Positions 23,638-32,419 of a stretch of 32,419 bases of DNA are shown here, piece after piece (position 1 is the stretch's first letter; every line of letters starts with the position of its first letter). The stretch is from NCBI GenBank assembly GCA_031376265.1, contig JANMDK010000196.1, positions 1 through 32,419 of the forward strand, in the 5' to 3' direction. The DNA comes from SZAS-79 sp031376265 (GTDB lineage Bacteria > Pseudomonadota > Gammaproteobacteria > Burkholderiales > SG8-39). The notes under the pieces are model-generated. The model was not told the origin of the DNA. It did not search any database and saw nothing but the letters and a program-made list of their open reading frames with translations. A program made the translations under genes and the position numbers.

Positions 23638-24543
23638 ATGGCAGACCGGCGTCTGCAGGTTTTTCATGCGGTGGCGAGGCAGCTCTCGTTCACCAAGGCG
23701 GCCGAGGCGCTCTTCATGACCCAGCCCGCGGTGACCTTCCAGATCAAGCAGCTCGAGGAGCACTTCAGCACGCGCCTGTTCGACCGCGGGCACGGGCGCA
23801 TCGCGCTGACGCCCGCGGGCGACATCGTGCTCGACTACGCCGAGCGCATCCTCGGGCTTTCGGCGGAGCTCGACACGCGCGTCAAGGAGATGACCGGCGA
23901 GGTCGCCGGCGCGCTCCTCATTGGCGCGAGCACGACGATCGCCGAATTCCTGCTGCCGCAGGTGCTGGGCGAATTCCGCGCGCGTTATCCCAAGGTCCTG
24001 CCGCGCCTGATCGTTGCAAACTCCGAGACGGTGGAAAATCGCGTCGCCGAATACACGCTCGACCTCGGTTTCATCGAAGCGCCTTCGCACCTGCCTGCGC
24101 TGGTGTCGGACGTCTGCGCCGACGACGAGCTGCAGGTGCTTTGCGCGCCGGGCCATCCGCTGGCGCAGCTTTCTTCGATCTCGCCGAAGCAGTTGCTCAA
24201 GCACTCTTTCATCAGCCGGGAGCCCGGCTCGGGCACGCGCGAAGTGACTGACACTTACTTCCAGCGCGCTGGTCTCAAGCTCGAGACCCTAGACACGGTG
24301 ATGGAGCTCGGCAGCCCCGAAGCGATCAAGGGCCTCGTCAGCACGGGCCTGGGCTTCGCGATCCTGTCCCGCGCCACCATCGCGAAGGAAATCAAGCTCG
24401 GCCAACTGGTGGCCGTGCCGCTCTCCCCGAAACTCATGCGAACCCTCTCCGTGGTCTATCCAAAAGAAAAATTCCGCTCGCGCCTGGCCGACACGTTCAT
24501 CGAGTTCGCCAAGGACAGGCTGCGCGCCGGGGCGGAGCGCTAG
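23638..24543 (+). CDS. LysR-type transcriptional regulator (CysL-like effector domain)
   Basis: 301 residues. The winged helix-turn-helix is at about 1-60: FHAVARQLSFTKAAEALFMT, then QPAVTFQIKQLEEHFSTRLFDR. The effector-binding domain starts near residue 92 with ALLIGASTTIAEFLLPQVL, resembling CysL-type regulators, and includes FISREPGSGTR and VSTGLGFAILSR. LysR regulators often control a divergent gene, here lplT, but the regulon and ligand are unknown. ATG 23638 follows GGGGGCGCAAGCG. The stop is 2 bases before alr, so regulator and alr-radA may be co-transcribed. Confidence 0.92.
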   Translation: MADRRLQVFHAVARQLSFTKAAEALFMTQPAVTFQIKQLEEHFSTRLFDRGHGRIALTPAGDIVLDYAERILGLSAELDTRVKEMTGEVAGALLIGASTTIAEFLLPQVLGEFRARYPKVLPRLIVANSETVENRVAEYTLDLGFIEAPSHLPALVSDVCADDELQVLCAPGHPLAQLSSISPKQLLKHSFISREPGSGTREVTDTYFQRAGLKLETLDTVMELGSPEAIKGLVSTGLGFAILSRATIAKEIKLGQLVAVPLSPKLMRTLSVVYPKEKFRSRLADTFIEFAKDRLRAGAER

Positions 24544-24545
24544 CC

Positions 24546-25616
24546 ATGCCGCGTCCGATCAGCGCCACCATCAAGGCTTCCGCGCTTGCGAACAACCTCG
24601 GCGTGGTGCGCAAGCACGCGCCGAGCTCCAAGGTCTGGGCGGTGGTCAAGGCCAACGCTTATGGCCACGGGCTGGTCGCCGCTGCGCGCGCGCTAGAAGG
24701 CGCCGACGGTTATGCGATGCTCGATTTCGAGGAGGCGATCCGCCTTCGCCTGCAGGGCGTGAAGAAGCCGATCCTGCTGCTCGAGGGGTTCTTCAAGCCG
24801 CAGGATGTCGCGCTGCTGTCGGAGTACGACCTCACCCCGGTCGTGCACAACATCGAGCAGATCGAGATCCTCGAGAAGACCGCGCTCGCGCGGCCGATCG
24901 ATGCCTACCTCAAGGTCAACAGCGGCATGAACCGCCTTGGCTTCACGGTGGATAACATTCGCATCGGCTGGAACGCGCTGCACGGCCACGAGCAGATCCG
25001 CTCGGTGACGGTCATGACCCACTTTGCAGACGCCGACGGCGCCTCGGGCATCGCTAGCCAGCTCGAATGGTTCAACAGCATGACCCAGCCGATGCAGGCG
25101 CCGCGCTCGATGGCCAACTCGGCCGCGGTGCTGCGCTTTCCCGAAACGCACCTCGACTGGGTGCGCCCGGGGATCATGCTCTACGGCTGCTCGCCGTTTG
25201 CCGACCAGAGCGCCGCGGACCTCGGGCTCGAGCCGGTCATGACGCTGAAAACCGAGATCATCGCGCTGCAGAACCTGCAGGCCGGCGAGCACGTCGGCTA
25301 CGGGTTCGGCTTCGAAGCCACCGAGGAGATGACCATCGGCATCGTCGCCTGCGGCTACGCGGACGGGTACCCGCGCTCGGCGCCTTCGGGCACGCCGGTC
25401 CTGGTGAACGGCGAGCGCACGCGCACCGTGGGCCGCGTCTCGATGGACATGATCTGCGTCGATATTTCCACGCTGCCTGAGGCGTATATCGGCACGCCGG
25501 TGACCATGTGGGGCGAGGGGCTCTCGGCGGACGAAGTCGGCGCCTCGGCGGGCACGCTTTCGTACGAGCTGCTCTGCGGCCTCGCGGCACGCGTGCCGGT
25601 GGTGGAAATTCCCTAG
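24546..25616 (+). CDS. alr: alanine racemase
   Basis: 356 residues, fold-type III PLP enzyme that interconverts L- and D-alanine for peptidoglycan. PLP-binding Lys35 is in VVKANAYGHG; catalytic Tyr271 is in ACGYADGYPR; YLKVNSGMNRLGF, MANSAAVLRFP, WVRPGIMLYG and GRVSMDMICVD are the other family segments. Normal length. Starts 2 bases after the LysR stop; its TAG shares its last base with the radA GTG. Confidence 0.96.
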   Translation: MPRPISATIKASALANNLGVVRKHAPSSKVWAVVKANAYGHGLVAAARALEGADGYAMLDFEEAIRLRLQGVKKPILLLEGFFKPQDVALLSEYDLTPVVHNIEQIEILEKTALARPIDAYLKVNSGMNRLGFTVDNIRIGWNALHGHEQIRSVTVMTHFADADGASGIASQLEWFNSMTQPMQAPRSMANSAAVLRFPETHLDWVRPGIMLYGCSPFADQSAADLGLEPVMTLKTEIIALQNLQAGEHVGYGFGFEATEEMTIGIVACGYADGYPRSAPSGTPVLVNGERTRTVGRVSMDMICVDISTLPEAYIGTPVTMWGEGLSADEVGASAGTLSYELLCGLAARVPVVEIP

Positions 25617-26989
25617 TGGCAAGGGCGCGGTCGATCTATGTCTGCACCGAGTGCGGGGCGACGGCGCTGCAGTGGTTCGGGATCTGCCCTTCCTGCGGCG
25701 CTGGGAACACGCTCCAGGAAACCGCGGCCGAGGGCAAGCCTTCGGCGCATCGCTATTCGGCGGTCATGGGCGGGAGCACCGCAGCGGCGAAGCCGGTGCG
25801 GCTCTCGCGCATCGAAACCCGCGAGATCGAGCGACTCGCCACCGGCATCGACGAGCTGGACCGGGTCCTCGGCGGCGGCCTGGTTTCCGGCCAGGTGGTC
25901 CTCATCGGCGGCGACCCCGGCATCGGCAAGTCGACCCTCTTTCTGCAGGCGCTTGCCGAGATCGCGACGCGGCATCGCACGCTGTACGTGTCCGGCGAAG
26001 AGTCGGCCGAGCAGGTCGCGCTGCGCGCAACGCGCCTCGCATTGGATGCGGGCGATGTCGAGCTGATCGCCGAGATCCAGCTGGAACGCATTGCGGCCGT
26101 GCTCGATGCCTCCAAGCCGCAGGTCGCGGTGATCGATTCGATCCAGACGCTGTATTCGGAAGCTCTGACCTCGGCGCCGGGGTCGGTCGCGCAGGTGCGC
26201 GAGTGCGCCGCGCAGCTCACGCGCCACGCAAAGGCGAGCGGCACGGCGCTGATCATCATCGGCCATGTGACCAAGGAAGGCGCCATTGCCGGGCCTCGCG
26301 TGCTCGAGCACATCGTCGACACGGTGCTGTACTTCGAGGGCGACCCGCATTCGAGCTTCCGCCTGGTGCGGGCGATCAAGAACCGCTTCGGCGCGGTCAA
26401 CGAGCTTGGCGTGTTCGCGATGACCGAGAAAGGATTGCGCGGGGTGTCGAACCCCTCGGCGCTGTTTCTCGCGCACCACGAGAAGGACGTGGCGGGCGCC
26501 TGCGTGCTGGCGACGCTCGAAGGCACGCGGCCGCTGCTGGTCGAGATCCAGGCGCTGGTGGACGCTTCGCATGCGCCCAATCCGCGCAGGTTGTCGGTCG
26601 GGCTCGAGCAGAACCGCCTCGCGATGCTGCTCGCGGTGCTGCATCGCCATGCAGGAATCGTCTGCTACGACCAGGACGTGTTCGTCAACGCAGTCGGCGG
26701 GGTGCGCATCGGCGAGCCAGCCGCCGACCTGGCCGTCATGCTGGCCATCGTGTCTTCGCTGACCGACCGCCCGATTCCGGGCAAGGTCATCGCTTTTGGC
26801 GAAGTGGGGCTGGCCGGCGAGGTGCGCCCCGCGCCCCGCGGCCAGGACCGGCTCAAGGAAGCCGCCAAGCTGGGCTTCACGCGCGCAATCGTGCCGAAGG
26901 CGAACCAGCCCAAGTCGAAGATCGCCGGGCTCGAGGTGATTGCGGTCGAGCGGGTGGACGAGGCGGTCGCCAAGCTGCGCGAGCTCTGA
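25616..26989 (+). CDS. radA: DNA repair protein RadA
   Basis: 457 residues. The C4 zinc finger is CTEC...CPSC (Cys10, 13, 24, 27); the RecA-like ATPase has Walker A GDPGIGKST at residues 99-107, VSGEES, the Walker B strand VAVIDSIQTLY, and the RadA-specific KNRFG motif; the C-terminal Lon-like domain follows (GLEQNRLAMLLAVLHRH, NAVGGVRI, FGEVGLAGEVRP). RadA is a helicase-like branch-migration protein in recombinational repair. The GTG at 25616 overlaps the alr stop by one base and gives the standard N-terminus VARARSIYVCTECG; the longer frame starting within alr is not used. Confidence 0.96.
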   Translation: MARARSIYVCTECGATALQWFGICPSCGAGNTLQETAAEGKPSAHRYSAVMGGSTAAAKPVRLSRIETREIERLATGIDELDRVLGGGLVSGQVVLIGGDPGIGKSTLFLQALAEIATRHRTLYVSGEESAEQVALRATRLALDAGDVELIAEIQLERIAAVLDASKPQVAVIDSIQTLYSEALTSAPGSVAQVRECAAQLTRHAKASGTALIIIGHVTKEGAIAGPRVLEHIVDTVLYFEGDPHSSFRLVRAIKNRFGAVNELGVFAMTEKGLRGVSNPSALFLAHHEKDVAGACVLATLEGTRPLLVEIQALVDASHAPNPRRLSVGLEQNRLAMLLAVLHRHAGIVCYDQDVFVNAVGGVRIGEPAADLAVMLAIVSSLTDRPIPGKVIAFGEVGLAGEVRPAPRGQDRLKEAAKLGFTRAIVPKANQPKSKIAGLEVIAVERVDEAVAKLREL

Positions 26990-27117
26990 AAAAGCCGACC
27001 GGGCAGTCCTTTTGGAGTCAACCGCCGGGAGGATGCCGCGTTACTGCTGTGGGCGACTACGCGCCGCCTGTAACAATTGCGCGGATCAAAGTCCCAACTC
27101 CCAAAAGGGGAATCCCT

Positions 27118-27795
27118 ATGAACAAGCTCTACGTGCTGCTGATCGGACTCCTGTTCGCAGCCTTCAGTGCGTTTGCCGCCGTGAACGTGAATACGGCCTC
27201 CCAGGAGCAGCTCGAAACGCTGAACGGCATCGGGCCGGCCAAGGCCAAGGCGATCATCGACCACCGCACCAAGAACGGCCCCTTCAAGAAGATCGAGGAC
27301 CTCGACAACGTGCCGGGCATCGGCCAGGGGACGCTTTCGAAAATCCGGGGTGACGTAACCCTGACTGGCACGACCACGGTCAAGGCGGAGCCCGCGAAGC
27401 CGGCCACGCCGGCAGTCAAGGCGGAGCCCGCGAAGCCAGCCACGCCCGCAGCCGCCAAGGCCGAGCCCGCCAAGCCCGGGACGCCCGCAGTCAAGGCCGA
27501 GCCGGCCAAGCCCGCGACGCCGCCGGCCAAACCCGAAGCCAAGAAGGCGGAAGTGAAGGCCGTCGAGAAGAAGGCCGACGCGAAGGAAGAGAAGAAGGAA
27601 GCCAAGGCCGACGAGAAGAAAGAGAAGACCGACGCCAAGACCGACGCCAAGAAAGAGAAGGCAGACGCAAAAGCCGACGCGAAGAAAGCGAAAGCGGACG
27701 CCGCAGCCGAAGCCAAGCGGGCCAAGGCGGATGCCAAAGCCGAAGCGAAAACGGAAAAGGCAGACGCGGCAAAGAAGAAAGACGACAAGAAGTAA
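27118..27795 (+). CDS. exported ComEA-like helix-hairpin-helix protein with Lys/Ala/Pro-rich tail
   Basis: 225 residues. Signal peptide 1-20 (AFA/A), then a short ComEA-type double helix-hairpin-helix domain at about 22-80: VNVNTASQEQLETLNGIGPA, KAKAIIDHRTKNGPFKKIEDL, VPGIGQGTLSKI, which should bind DNA non-specifically. Four copies of VKAEPAKPATPA-type repeats follow (residues 88-136), then about 90 residues almost only of Lys, Ala, Glu and Asp. Small ComEA proteins in betaproteobacteria normally stop after the HhH domain; the tail is extra and resembles histone H1-like or AlgP-like basic tails. It could bind DNA or polyanions in the periplasm. The start has AAAAGGGG upstream; an intrinsic terminator follows the stop. 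Confidence 0.88.
   Translation: MNKLYVLLIGLLFAAFSAFAAVNVNTASQEQLETLNGIGPAKAKAIIDHRTKNGPFKKIEDLDNVPGIGQGTLSKIRGDVTLTGTTTVKAEPAKPATPAVKAEPAKPATPAAAKAEPAKPGTPAVKAEPAKPATPPAKPEAKKAEVKAVEKKADAKEEKKEAKADEKKEKTDAKTDAKKEKADAKADAKKAKADAAAEAKRAKADAKAEAKTEKADAAKKKDDKK
27379..27525 (+). repeat. coding tandem repeat, four units of about 36 bp
   Basis: Encodes VKAEPAKPATPA, VKAEPAKPATPA, AAKAEPAKPGTPA and VKAEPAKPATPP in the HhH protein. The units differ mainly at third codon positions and one extra Ala codon is present in unit three, indicating some divergence since duplication. Confidence 0.9.
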
Positions 27796-27814
27796 GCTTT
27801 CAGCCGGCCAGAGG

Positions 27815-27838
27815 GCCCCGCTACGGCGGGGCTTTTTT
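27815..27838 (+). terminator. rho-independent terminator of the HhH protein gene
   Basis: GCCCCGC (27815-27821), loop TACG, GCGGGGC (27826-27832), then six T (27833-27838). A perfect 7-bp GC stem with a UNCG-like loop and T-run, 20 bases after the stop. The best intrinsic terminator in the window; it works in the + direction only. Confidence 0.92.
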
Positions 27839-27948
27839 ATTGCTCTCGGCGCCTGAATTCACCGAATTTCGTTTGCAAGAGTGGCCTGTAGACTGGCTCT
27901 CCGGTCAGTTGGTGTATCCGTACCGGTACATTCAAGGGCGTGGCGCGC

Positions 27949-29214
27949 TCAAATCCGATCCGCTGCCCGGATGCCACTGAGGACCGCCGCTTCCAGCGTC
28001 GGCGGGTATTCGGCGTCGGTGTAATCGCCAGCGAGATAGACGTAAGGCAGCCAGGTGTCGGGGCCGAAGCGCTCGAGGCCCGGCACGCAGGTCACGGTCG
28101 CTCGCTTCTCGGCGATCACCTGGGTCCACTCCGGCCGCGGCAGGTCGCCAAACGCATGGGCCAGTTCGCGGTGGCAAGTCTCGGCGAGCTCGCTCGACGT
28201 CAACTGCTGGTGGTCGCCTTGCGCGCTGATGACGCAGGCGAGGAGGCCCGCCTCGCCCTCCAGCTGGCCCCGGTCGAACACCCATTGCACGACGCCGCTC
28301 GAAAGACCGAGCATGGCCAGCGGCAGCTTCACCGTCGCCGGGTACTTGAGGTAGATCGTGTAGATCGGCTGGTAGGTGTAGCCCGAAGCCAGCCCCGGCA
28401 AGAGTGGCTCGAGCTGGTGCGGCCCCACCGCGACGATCACGCGGTCGTAGGTGCTTCGCAGCTCGTCGAGGTTGCGAACCGGCGACCCGGTGCGAACTTC
28501 GCTGCCGCGCGCGGCGAGCCATGCCGCGGCCGGCTCCGGGAAAAGCGCGGTCAGGTCGACGCGGGGGATCAGCAGCTCGCTCGCCGCCCGCTTGCCCGCG
28601 AGGCTGTCGCGCAGCACGGCGAGGAAGGCGTTGGCCGAGGCGTGCTGCGGCAGCGTGTTGAGGGCAGACACGCAGATCGGTCCCCATAGATAGCGCGAGA
28701 TGGCGCCGGTCTGCCGGTGGGCCTCCAGCAGTTCGGCAACGCTCAGCTGTTCGCCGACGTGAAAATCGCGGCGCTTCATGGCGCCCATGAATCTTGCCGC
28801 GCGGAAACGCTCGCCCAGGGGCAGCCCGGTTGCGGTGACGAGGCCGACGGCCAGGTGCAGCGGCGCCGGAAGCTTGGGCGTGCGGAGGCGAAAGCCTTCG
28901 GCGTAGCGCAGCTCGAGCGGGATCCTGAGCAGCAGCTTGTCCGGATCCGCGCCGACTTCGCGCATCATCCCGAGCAGCGCGGTATAGGCGCCGATGAGGA
29001 TGTGCTGGCCGTTGTCGAGCGAGCGACCGCCGGTGGTCACCCTGCGCGCGCGACCGCCCGGTACCGGGCCGCTTTCGAAGACCGTGACCTGCACCCCGCG
29101 CCGCGCGAGCGTGACGGCTGCAGCGAGGCCTGCATAGCCCGCGCCGACGACTGCAACGCGGCGCGCAGTCGTCCTCGCCAGCGTCCCGCCCAGCTCGGCT
29201 AAGTCTTGAGCCAT
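27949..29214 (-). CDS. hpnE: hydroxysqualene dehydroxylase HpnE
   Basis: 421 residues of the FAD-dependent amine-oxidase/phytoene-desaturase-like family. The dinucleotide-binding motif is VAVVGAGYAGLAAAVTLARRG at about 20-40, followed by FESGPVPGGRARRV; LDNGQHILIGAY, WGPICVSALNT and the C-terminal FAD strand YLAGDYTDAEYPPTLEAAVLSG are typical of HpnE. It reduces hydroxysqualene to squalene, the last step of the HpnCDE route. The start at 29214 overlaps the hpnD stop by 16 bases, so it is the third gene of a coupled leftward operon. No squalene-hopene cyclase gene is in this window. Confidence 0.94.
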   Translation of the reverse strand: MAQDLAELGGTLARTTARRVAVVGAGYAGLAAAVTLARRGVQVTVFESGPVPGGRARRVTTGGRSLDNGQHILIGAYTALLGMMREVGADPDKLLLRIPLELRYAEGFRLRTPKLPAPLHLAVGLVTATGLPLGERFRAARFMGAMKRRDFHVGEQLSVAELLEAHRQTGAISRYLWGPICVSALNTLPQHASANAFLAVLRDSLAGKRAASELLIPRVDLTALFPEPAAAWLAARGSEVRTGSPVRNLDELRSTYDRVIVAVGPHQLEPLLPGLASGYTYQPIYTIYLKYPATVKLPLAMLGLSSGVVQWVFDRGQLEGEAGLLACVISAQGDHQQLTSSELAETCHRELAHAFGDLPRPEWTQVIAEKRATVTCVPGLERFGPDTWLPYVYLAGDYTDAEYPPTLEAAVLSGIRAADRI

Positions 29215-30028
29215 GTGCGCACCGCGATCGAAAGCTTGCGCATCGGCGTGAGCGAAGTGCGCTGCGTGAGCACCTTGAACCCGTCGGCCGCGACTTCCTC
29301 GAGCACCGTGCGGTAGATCGCGGCCATGATCAGACCGGCACGCTGGTTGCGGCGGTCTTCGTCCGGCAGCGCGGCGAGCGCCCTGGCGTAATAGGACTCG
29401 GCGCGCGCGGACTGGAAATGCATCAGCCGCGTGAAGTTGTCGCTGTACCTGGCATTGAGGATGTCGGACGCAGGCACCTCGAAGCGCTTCAGCTCATCCA
29501 TCGGCAGGTAGATGCGGTTGCGGCGAGCGTCGTCGCCGACGTCGCGGATGATGTTGGTGAGCTGGAAAGCGAGGCCGAGGTTCTTTGCATATTCGAGCGT
29601 GGCAGCGTTGCGGTAGCCGAAGATGCCCGCCGCCAGCAGGCCGACGACGCCGGCCACGTGATAGCAGTACTTTTCGAGCCCGATGAAGTCGAGGTAGCGC
29701 GACTGGTCGAGGTCCATCTGCATGCCGTCGATGATCTCGTTGAGGCGCACCCCGGTGATGCCGAAAGGCTGCAGCGCCGGCTCGAGCGCGCGCGTCACCG
29801 GGTGCTGCGGCTTGCCGGCAAACAGGTTGGCGACCTCGTTTCGCCACCACGCGAGCTTGGTGCGCGCGACCTGCTGGTCTTCGGTCTCATCGACGACGTC
29901 GTCGACCTCGCGGCAGAAAGCGTAAAGCGCGGTGATGGCCCGCCGCCGCTCGGGCGGTAGGAAAAGGAACGAGTAGTAGAACGACGAGCCGCTGGAGGCG
30001 GCCTTGTCCTTGCAATACTCGTCGGGCG

Positions 30029-30032
<4 letters not shown>
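29199..30032 (-). CDS. hpnD: presqualene diphosphate synthase HpnD
   Basis: 277 residues, trans-isoprenyl diphosphate synthase fold of the squalene/phytoene synthase family. The two Asp-rich Mg-diphosphate motifs are CREVDDVVDE (near residue 40) and NIIRDVGDDARRNRIYLP (near 165). SGSSFYYSFLFLPPERRRAI at the N-terminus and YCYHVAGVVGLL in the centre are typical of HpnD. It condenses two farnesyl diphosphates into presqualene diphosphate. The ATG at 30032 overlaps the hpnC TGA (ATGA); the longer frame into hpnC is discarded. Confidence 0.94.
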
Positions 30033-30832
<800 letters not shown>

Positions 30833-30892
30833 GGGCGTGATTTATAAGGGTTTTCTGGCCGCGCTGCGCAAAGGCGAGGGGGTTGGCTGAGG

Positions 30893-30898
30893 TATAAT
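30893..30898 (+). promoter_or_regulatory. -10 element upstream of tRNA-Leu and tig
   Basis: A consensus TATAAT at 30893-30898, 74 bases before the tRNA, in the 139-base gap between divergent hpnC and the tRNA. No good -35 is evident at 17 bases. The leader also has two copies of GTTGTCATGT (30919-30928, 30931-30940). Confidence 0.45.
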
Positions 30899-30971
30899 TA
30901 TGTGTGCTACCAACAGCAGTTGTCATGTCGGTTGTCATGTAAAGCGCGGTCTTCATGGAGTCGATCCCTGC

Positions 30972-31056
30972 GCGAGGGTGGCGGAATTGGTAGACGCACT
31001 GGATTTAGGTTCCAGCGCCTCACGGCGTGGGGGTTCGAGTCCCTTCCTTCGCACCA
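30972..31056 (+). tRNA. tRNA-Leu, anticodon UAG
   Basis: 85 bases including CCA. The 7-bp acceptor stem GCGAGGG pairs with CCTTCGC (one G-U), discriminator A, encoded CCA. The anticodon stem CTGGA/TCCAG encloses loop TTTAGGT, anticodon TAG at 31006-31008, reading CUA and other CUN Leu codons. The long variable arm (GCGCCTCACGGCGT region) is typical of a class II tRNA-Leu, and GGGGGTTCGAGTCCC forms the T arm. Located 28 bases before tig, likely on the same primary transcript. Confidence 0.97.
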
Positions 31057-31084
31057 GCAAACTAATCGCAAGTAAGGAACAGCA

Positions 31085-32419
31085 ATGGCGGCAGATGTTG
31101 AAACAACGGTCGAAGCAACGGTCGAAGCACCGGTCGAAGCACCGGTCGAAGCACTGAGCTCCCTCGAAAGGCGCCTCTCTATGTCGGTGCCCATTGACGA
31201 GGTGGAGCGCGAGTTCGACGGGCGGCTTAAAAAGCTCGCCCGCGGCATGAAGATGGCGGGTTTTCGTCCCGGCAAGGTCCCGCTCAAGCTGGTTGCGCAG
31301 CAATACGGGCCGCAAGTGCGGTCGGAAGTCATCGGCGACGCGCTGCAAAAACGCTTCAGCGACGCGGTGAAGGAGGCCAACTTCAAGGTGGCGGGTAATC
31401 CCCGCATTGAGCCGGTCACCAAGGAAGGCGCCGCCGCCGAGAACGACAAGAATTTCGAATTCAAGGCGACGTTCGAGGTGTACCCGGAAATCACCACCGG
31501 CGACCTCAGCGGCATGACGATCGAGCGCCCGGCGGTGACCGTCGGCGAAGACGAAGTCGAGAAGACCCTGGACATCCTGCGCAAGCAGCGCACGACCTTT
31601 GCGGCCGCCGAGGGGCGCGTTGCGCAGAAGGGCGACAAGCTCACGATCGATTTCGAAGGCAGGATCGACGGCGAGACCTTCCAGGGCGGCAGCGCCAAGG
31701 GCTTTTCGTTCGTGCTCGGCGAAGGCCGCATGCTGCCGGAGTTCGAGACCGCAGCCGAAGGCATGAAAGCCGGCGACACGAAAACTTTCGACCTCAAGTT
31801 TCCCGAGGATTACCACGGGAAGGATGTCGCGGGCAAAACCGCGGCCTTCACGCTCACGGTCCCCCTGGTCGAAGCGCCTTCGCTGCCCGAGATCGATGCG
31901 GAGTTCGCCAAGGGACTCGGCGTGCAGGACGGCGACCTCGAGAAGATGCGCGCGGACATCCGCGCCAACGTCGAGCGCGAAGTCGCCAAGCGCGTCAAGT
32001 CGCGCACCAAGGCGCAGGCGCTGCAGGCGCTGCACGACAGCACGCCGGTCGAGCTTCCCAAGGCGCTGGTCGAGATGGAGACGCAGAACATGGTCAAGCA
32101 GGCGCGGGCCGACCTCGAGGCTCGCGGGCTCAAGATGGAGACGCTGCCGTTCGAGCCGAGCGCGTTCGAGTCGGGCGCCAAGCGCCGGGTCGCGCTTGGA
32201 CTCATCATCGGCGAGCTGGCGAAAAAAGAGGGCCTGCAACCCAAGCCCGACCAGATCAAGAAGCTGATCGAAGAGCAGGCGCAATCGTATGAGAGCCCCG
32301 CCGAGGTGGTAAAATGGTTCTACATGCAGCCGCAACGCCTGTCTGAGATGGAAGGCCTCGCTCTAGAGGACAACGTCGTCAACTGGGTGCTGTCGAAAGC
32401 CAAGGTCGCCGACAAGGCG
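31085..32419 (+). CDS. tig: trigger factor (3' end beyond the window)
   Basis: 445 codons are visible without a stop, so only a few residues are missing. The ribosome-binding domain has the signature GFRPGKVP preceded by LERRLSMSVPIDEVEREF; the FKBP-like PPIase domain is at about 165-260 (KGDKLTIDFEGRIDGETFQGG, FVLGEGRMLPEFE); the C-terminal chaperone helices follow (NMVKQARADLEARG). It is a ribosome-bound chaperone and prolyl isomerase. ATG 31085 has AAGGAA 6 bases upstream. The N-terminus is longer than usual: a four-copy 12-bp repeat encodes repeated VEAT/VEAP before the usual LSSLERRL, adding about 15 residues ahead of the ribosome-docking domain. Confidence 0.96.
   Translation, partial: MAADVETTVEATVEAPVEAPVEALSSLERRLSMSVPIDEVEREFDGRLKKLARGMKMAGFRPGKVPLKLVAQQYGPQVRSEVIGDALQKRFSDAVKEANFKVAGNPRIEPVTKEGAAAENDKNFEFKATFEVYPEITTGDLSGMTIERPAVTVGEDEVEKTLDILRKQRTTFAAAEGRVAQKGDKLTIDFEGRIDGETFQGGSAKGFSFVLGEGRMLPEFETAAEGMKAGDTKTFDLKFPEDYHGKDVAGKTAAFTLTVPLVEAPSLPEIDAEFAKGLGVQDGDLEKMRADIRANVEREVAKRVKSRTKAQALQALHDSTPVELPKALVEMETQNMVKQARADLEARGLKMETLPFEPSAFESGAKRRVALGLIIGELAKKEGLQPKPDQIKKLIEEQAQSYESPAEVVKWFYMQPQRLSEMEGLALEDNVVNWVLSKAKVADKA
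31106..31153 (+). repeat. 12-bp coding minisatellite in tig
   Basis: Four contiguous copies of (A/C)CGGTCGAAGCA at 31106-31117, 31118-31129, 31130-31141 and 31142-31153, differing only at the first base. In frame, encoding TVEA, TVEA, PVEA, PVEA. A multiple of three, so copy-number change keeps the frame. Confidence 0.95.

Noticed and set aside
22182..24251. Long plus-strand open frame of 689 codons
   Set aside because: Runs antisense to lplT and out of frame over the LysR gene; low-complexity basic/acidic composition with no family motif.
27920..27929. GTACCGGTAC palindrome downstream of hpnE
   Set aside because: A 10-bp perfect palindrome but isolated, with no promoter or gene start nearby; plausible by chance in this composition.
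30919..30940. Two copies of GTTGTCATGT upstream of tRNA-Leu
   Set aside because: Only two 10-base copies at period 12; not enough to call an operator or CRISPR-like array, so noted only within the promoter entry.

Overview
The window looks like chromosomal DNA of a high-GC betaproteobacterium (order not decidable from sequence alone). The evidence is the tsaB-rimI-udg and lplT / LysR-alr-radA housekeeping blocks, the hpnCDE hopanoid-precursor operon, a tRNA-Leu(UAG) just before trigger factor, tight operons with 4-base stop/start overlaps, and palindromic REP-like repeats of the GGGTCAGAGCCC type. Coding density is high and no gap exceeds about 180 bases.

Layout. 1-3.0 kb: a 5'-truncated HpaB/4-hydroxybutyryl-CoA dehydratase-family enzyme, a CitE-like CoA-ester lyase and a YHS-domain lipoprotein, all rightward. 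3.0-6.0 kb: a leftward glutathione transferase, then a divergent GrdB-like gene with an in-frame UGA followed at once by a SECIS-like hairpin (a probable selenoprotein, Sec162 in a U-P-V-C motif), then an M20D amidohydrolase. 6.0-13.3 kb: an accessory-looking stretch with a secreted GH25 lysozyme and a VAO-type flavoenzyme rightward, meeting a leftward two-gene unit in which an exonuclease/endonuclease/phosphatase (EEP) protein is translationally coupled to a 1298-residue protein I cannot assign. 13.4-16.8 kb, leftward: a double NIPSNAP protein, a phytanoyl-CoA dioxygenase-like protein, an SDR without the usual catalytic Tyr, a 24-residue basic peptide gene, and a tartrate/D-malate dehydrogenase.

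16.9-27.8 kb: tsaB, rimI and a uracil-DNA glycosylase gene broken by a one-base frameshift; a LemA-TPM-TPM unit; a nested palindromic repeat that supplies a stop codon; a secreted M20 peptidase; convergent lplT; divergent LysR regulator; alr and radA; and an exported helix-hairpin-helix protein with a long Lys/Ala/Pro tail ending at a clear terminator. 27.9-30.8 kb: hpnC-hpnD-hpnE (leftward), making squalene. 31-32.4 kb: tRNA-Leu and trigger factor, which runs off the window and carries a 12-bp coding tandem repeat near its start.

The most notable items are the recoded UGA with its hairpin, the EEP/giant-protein pair, and the palindromic repeats that sit inside or at the ends of genes. All family calls come from reading motifs; no database search was possible.
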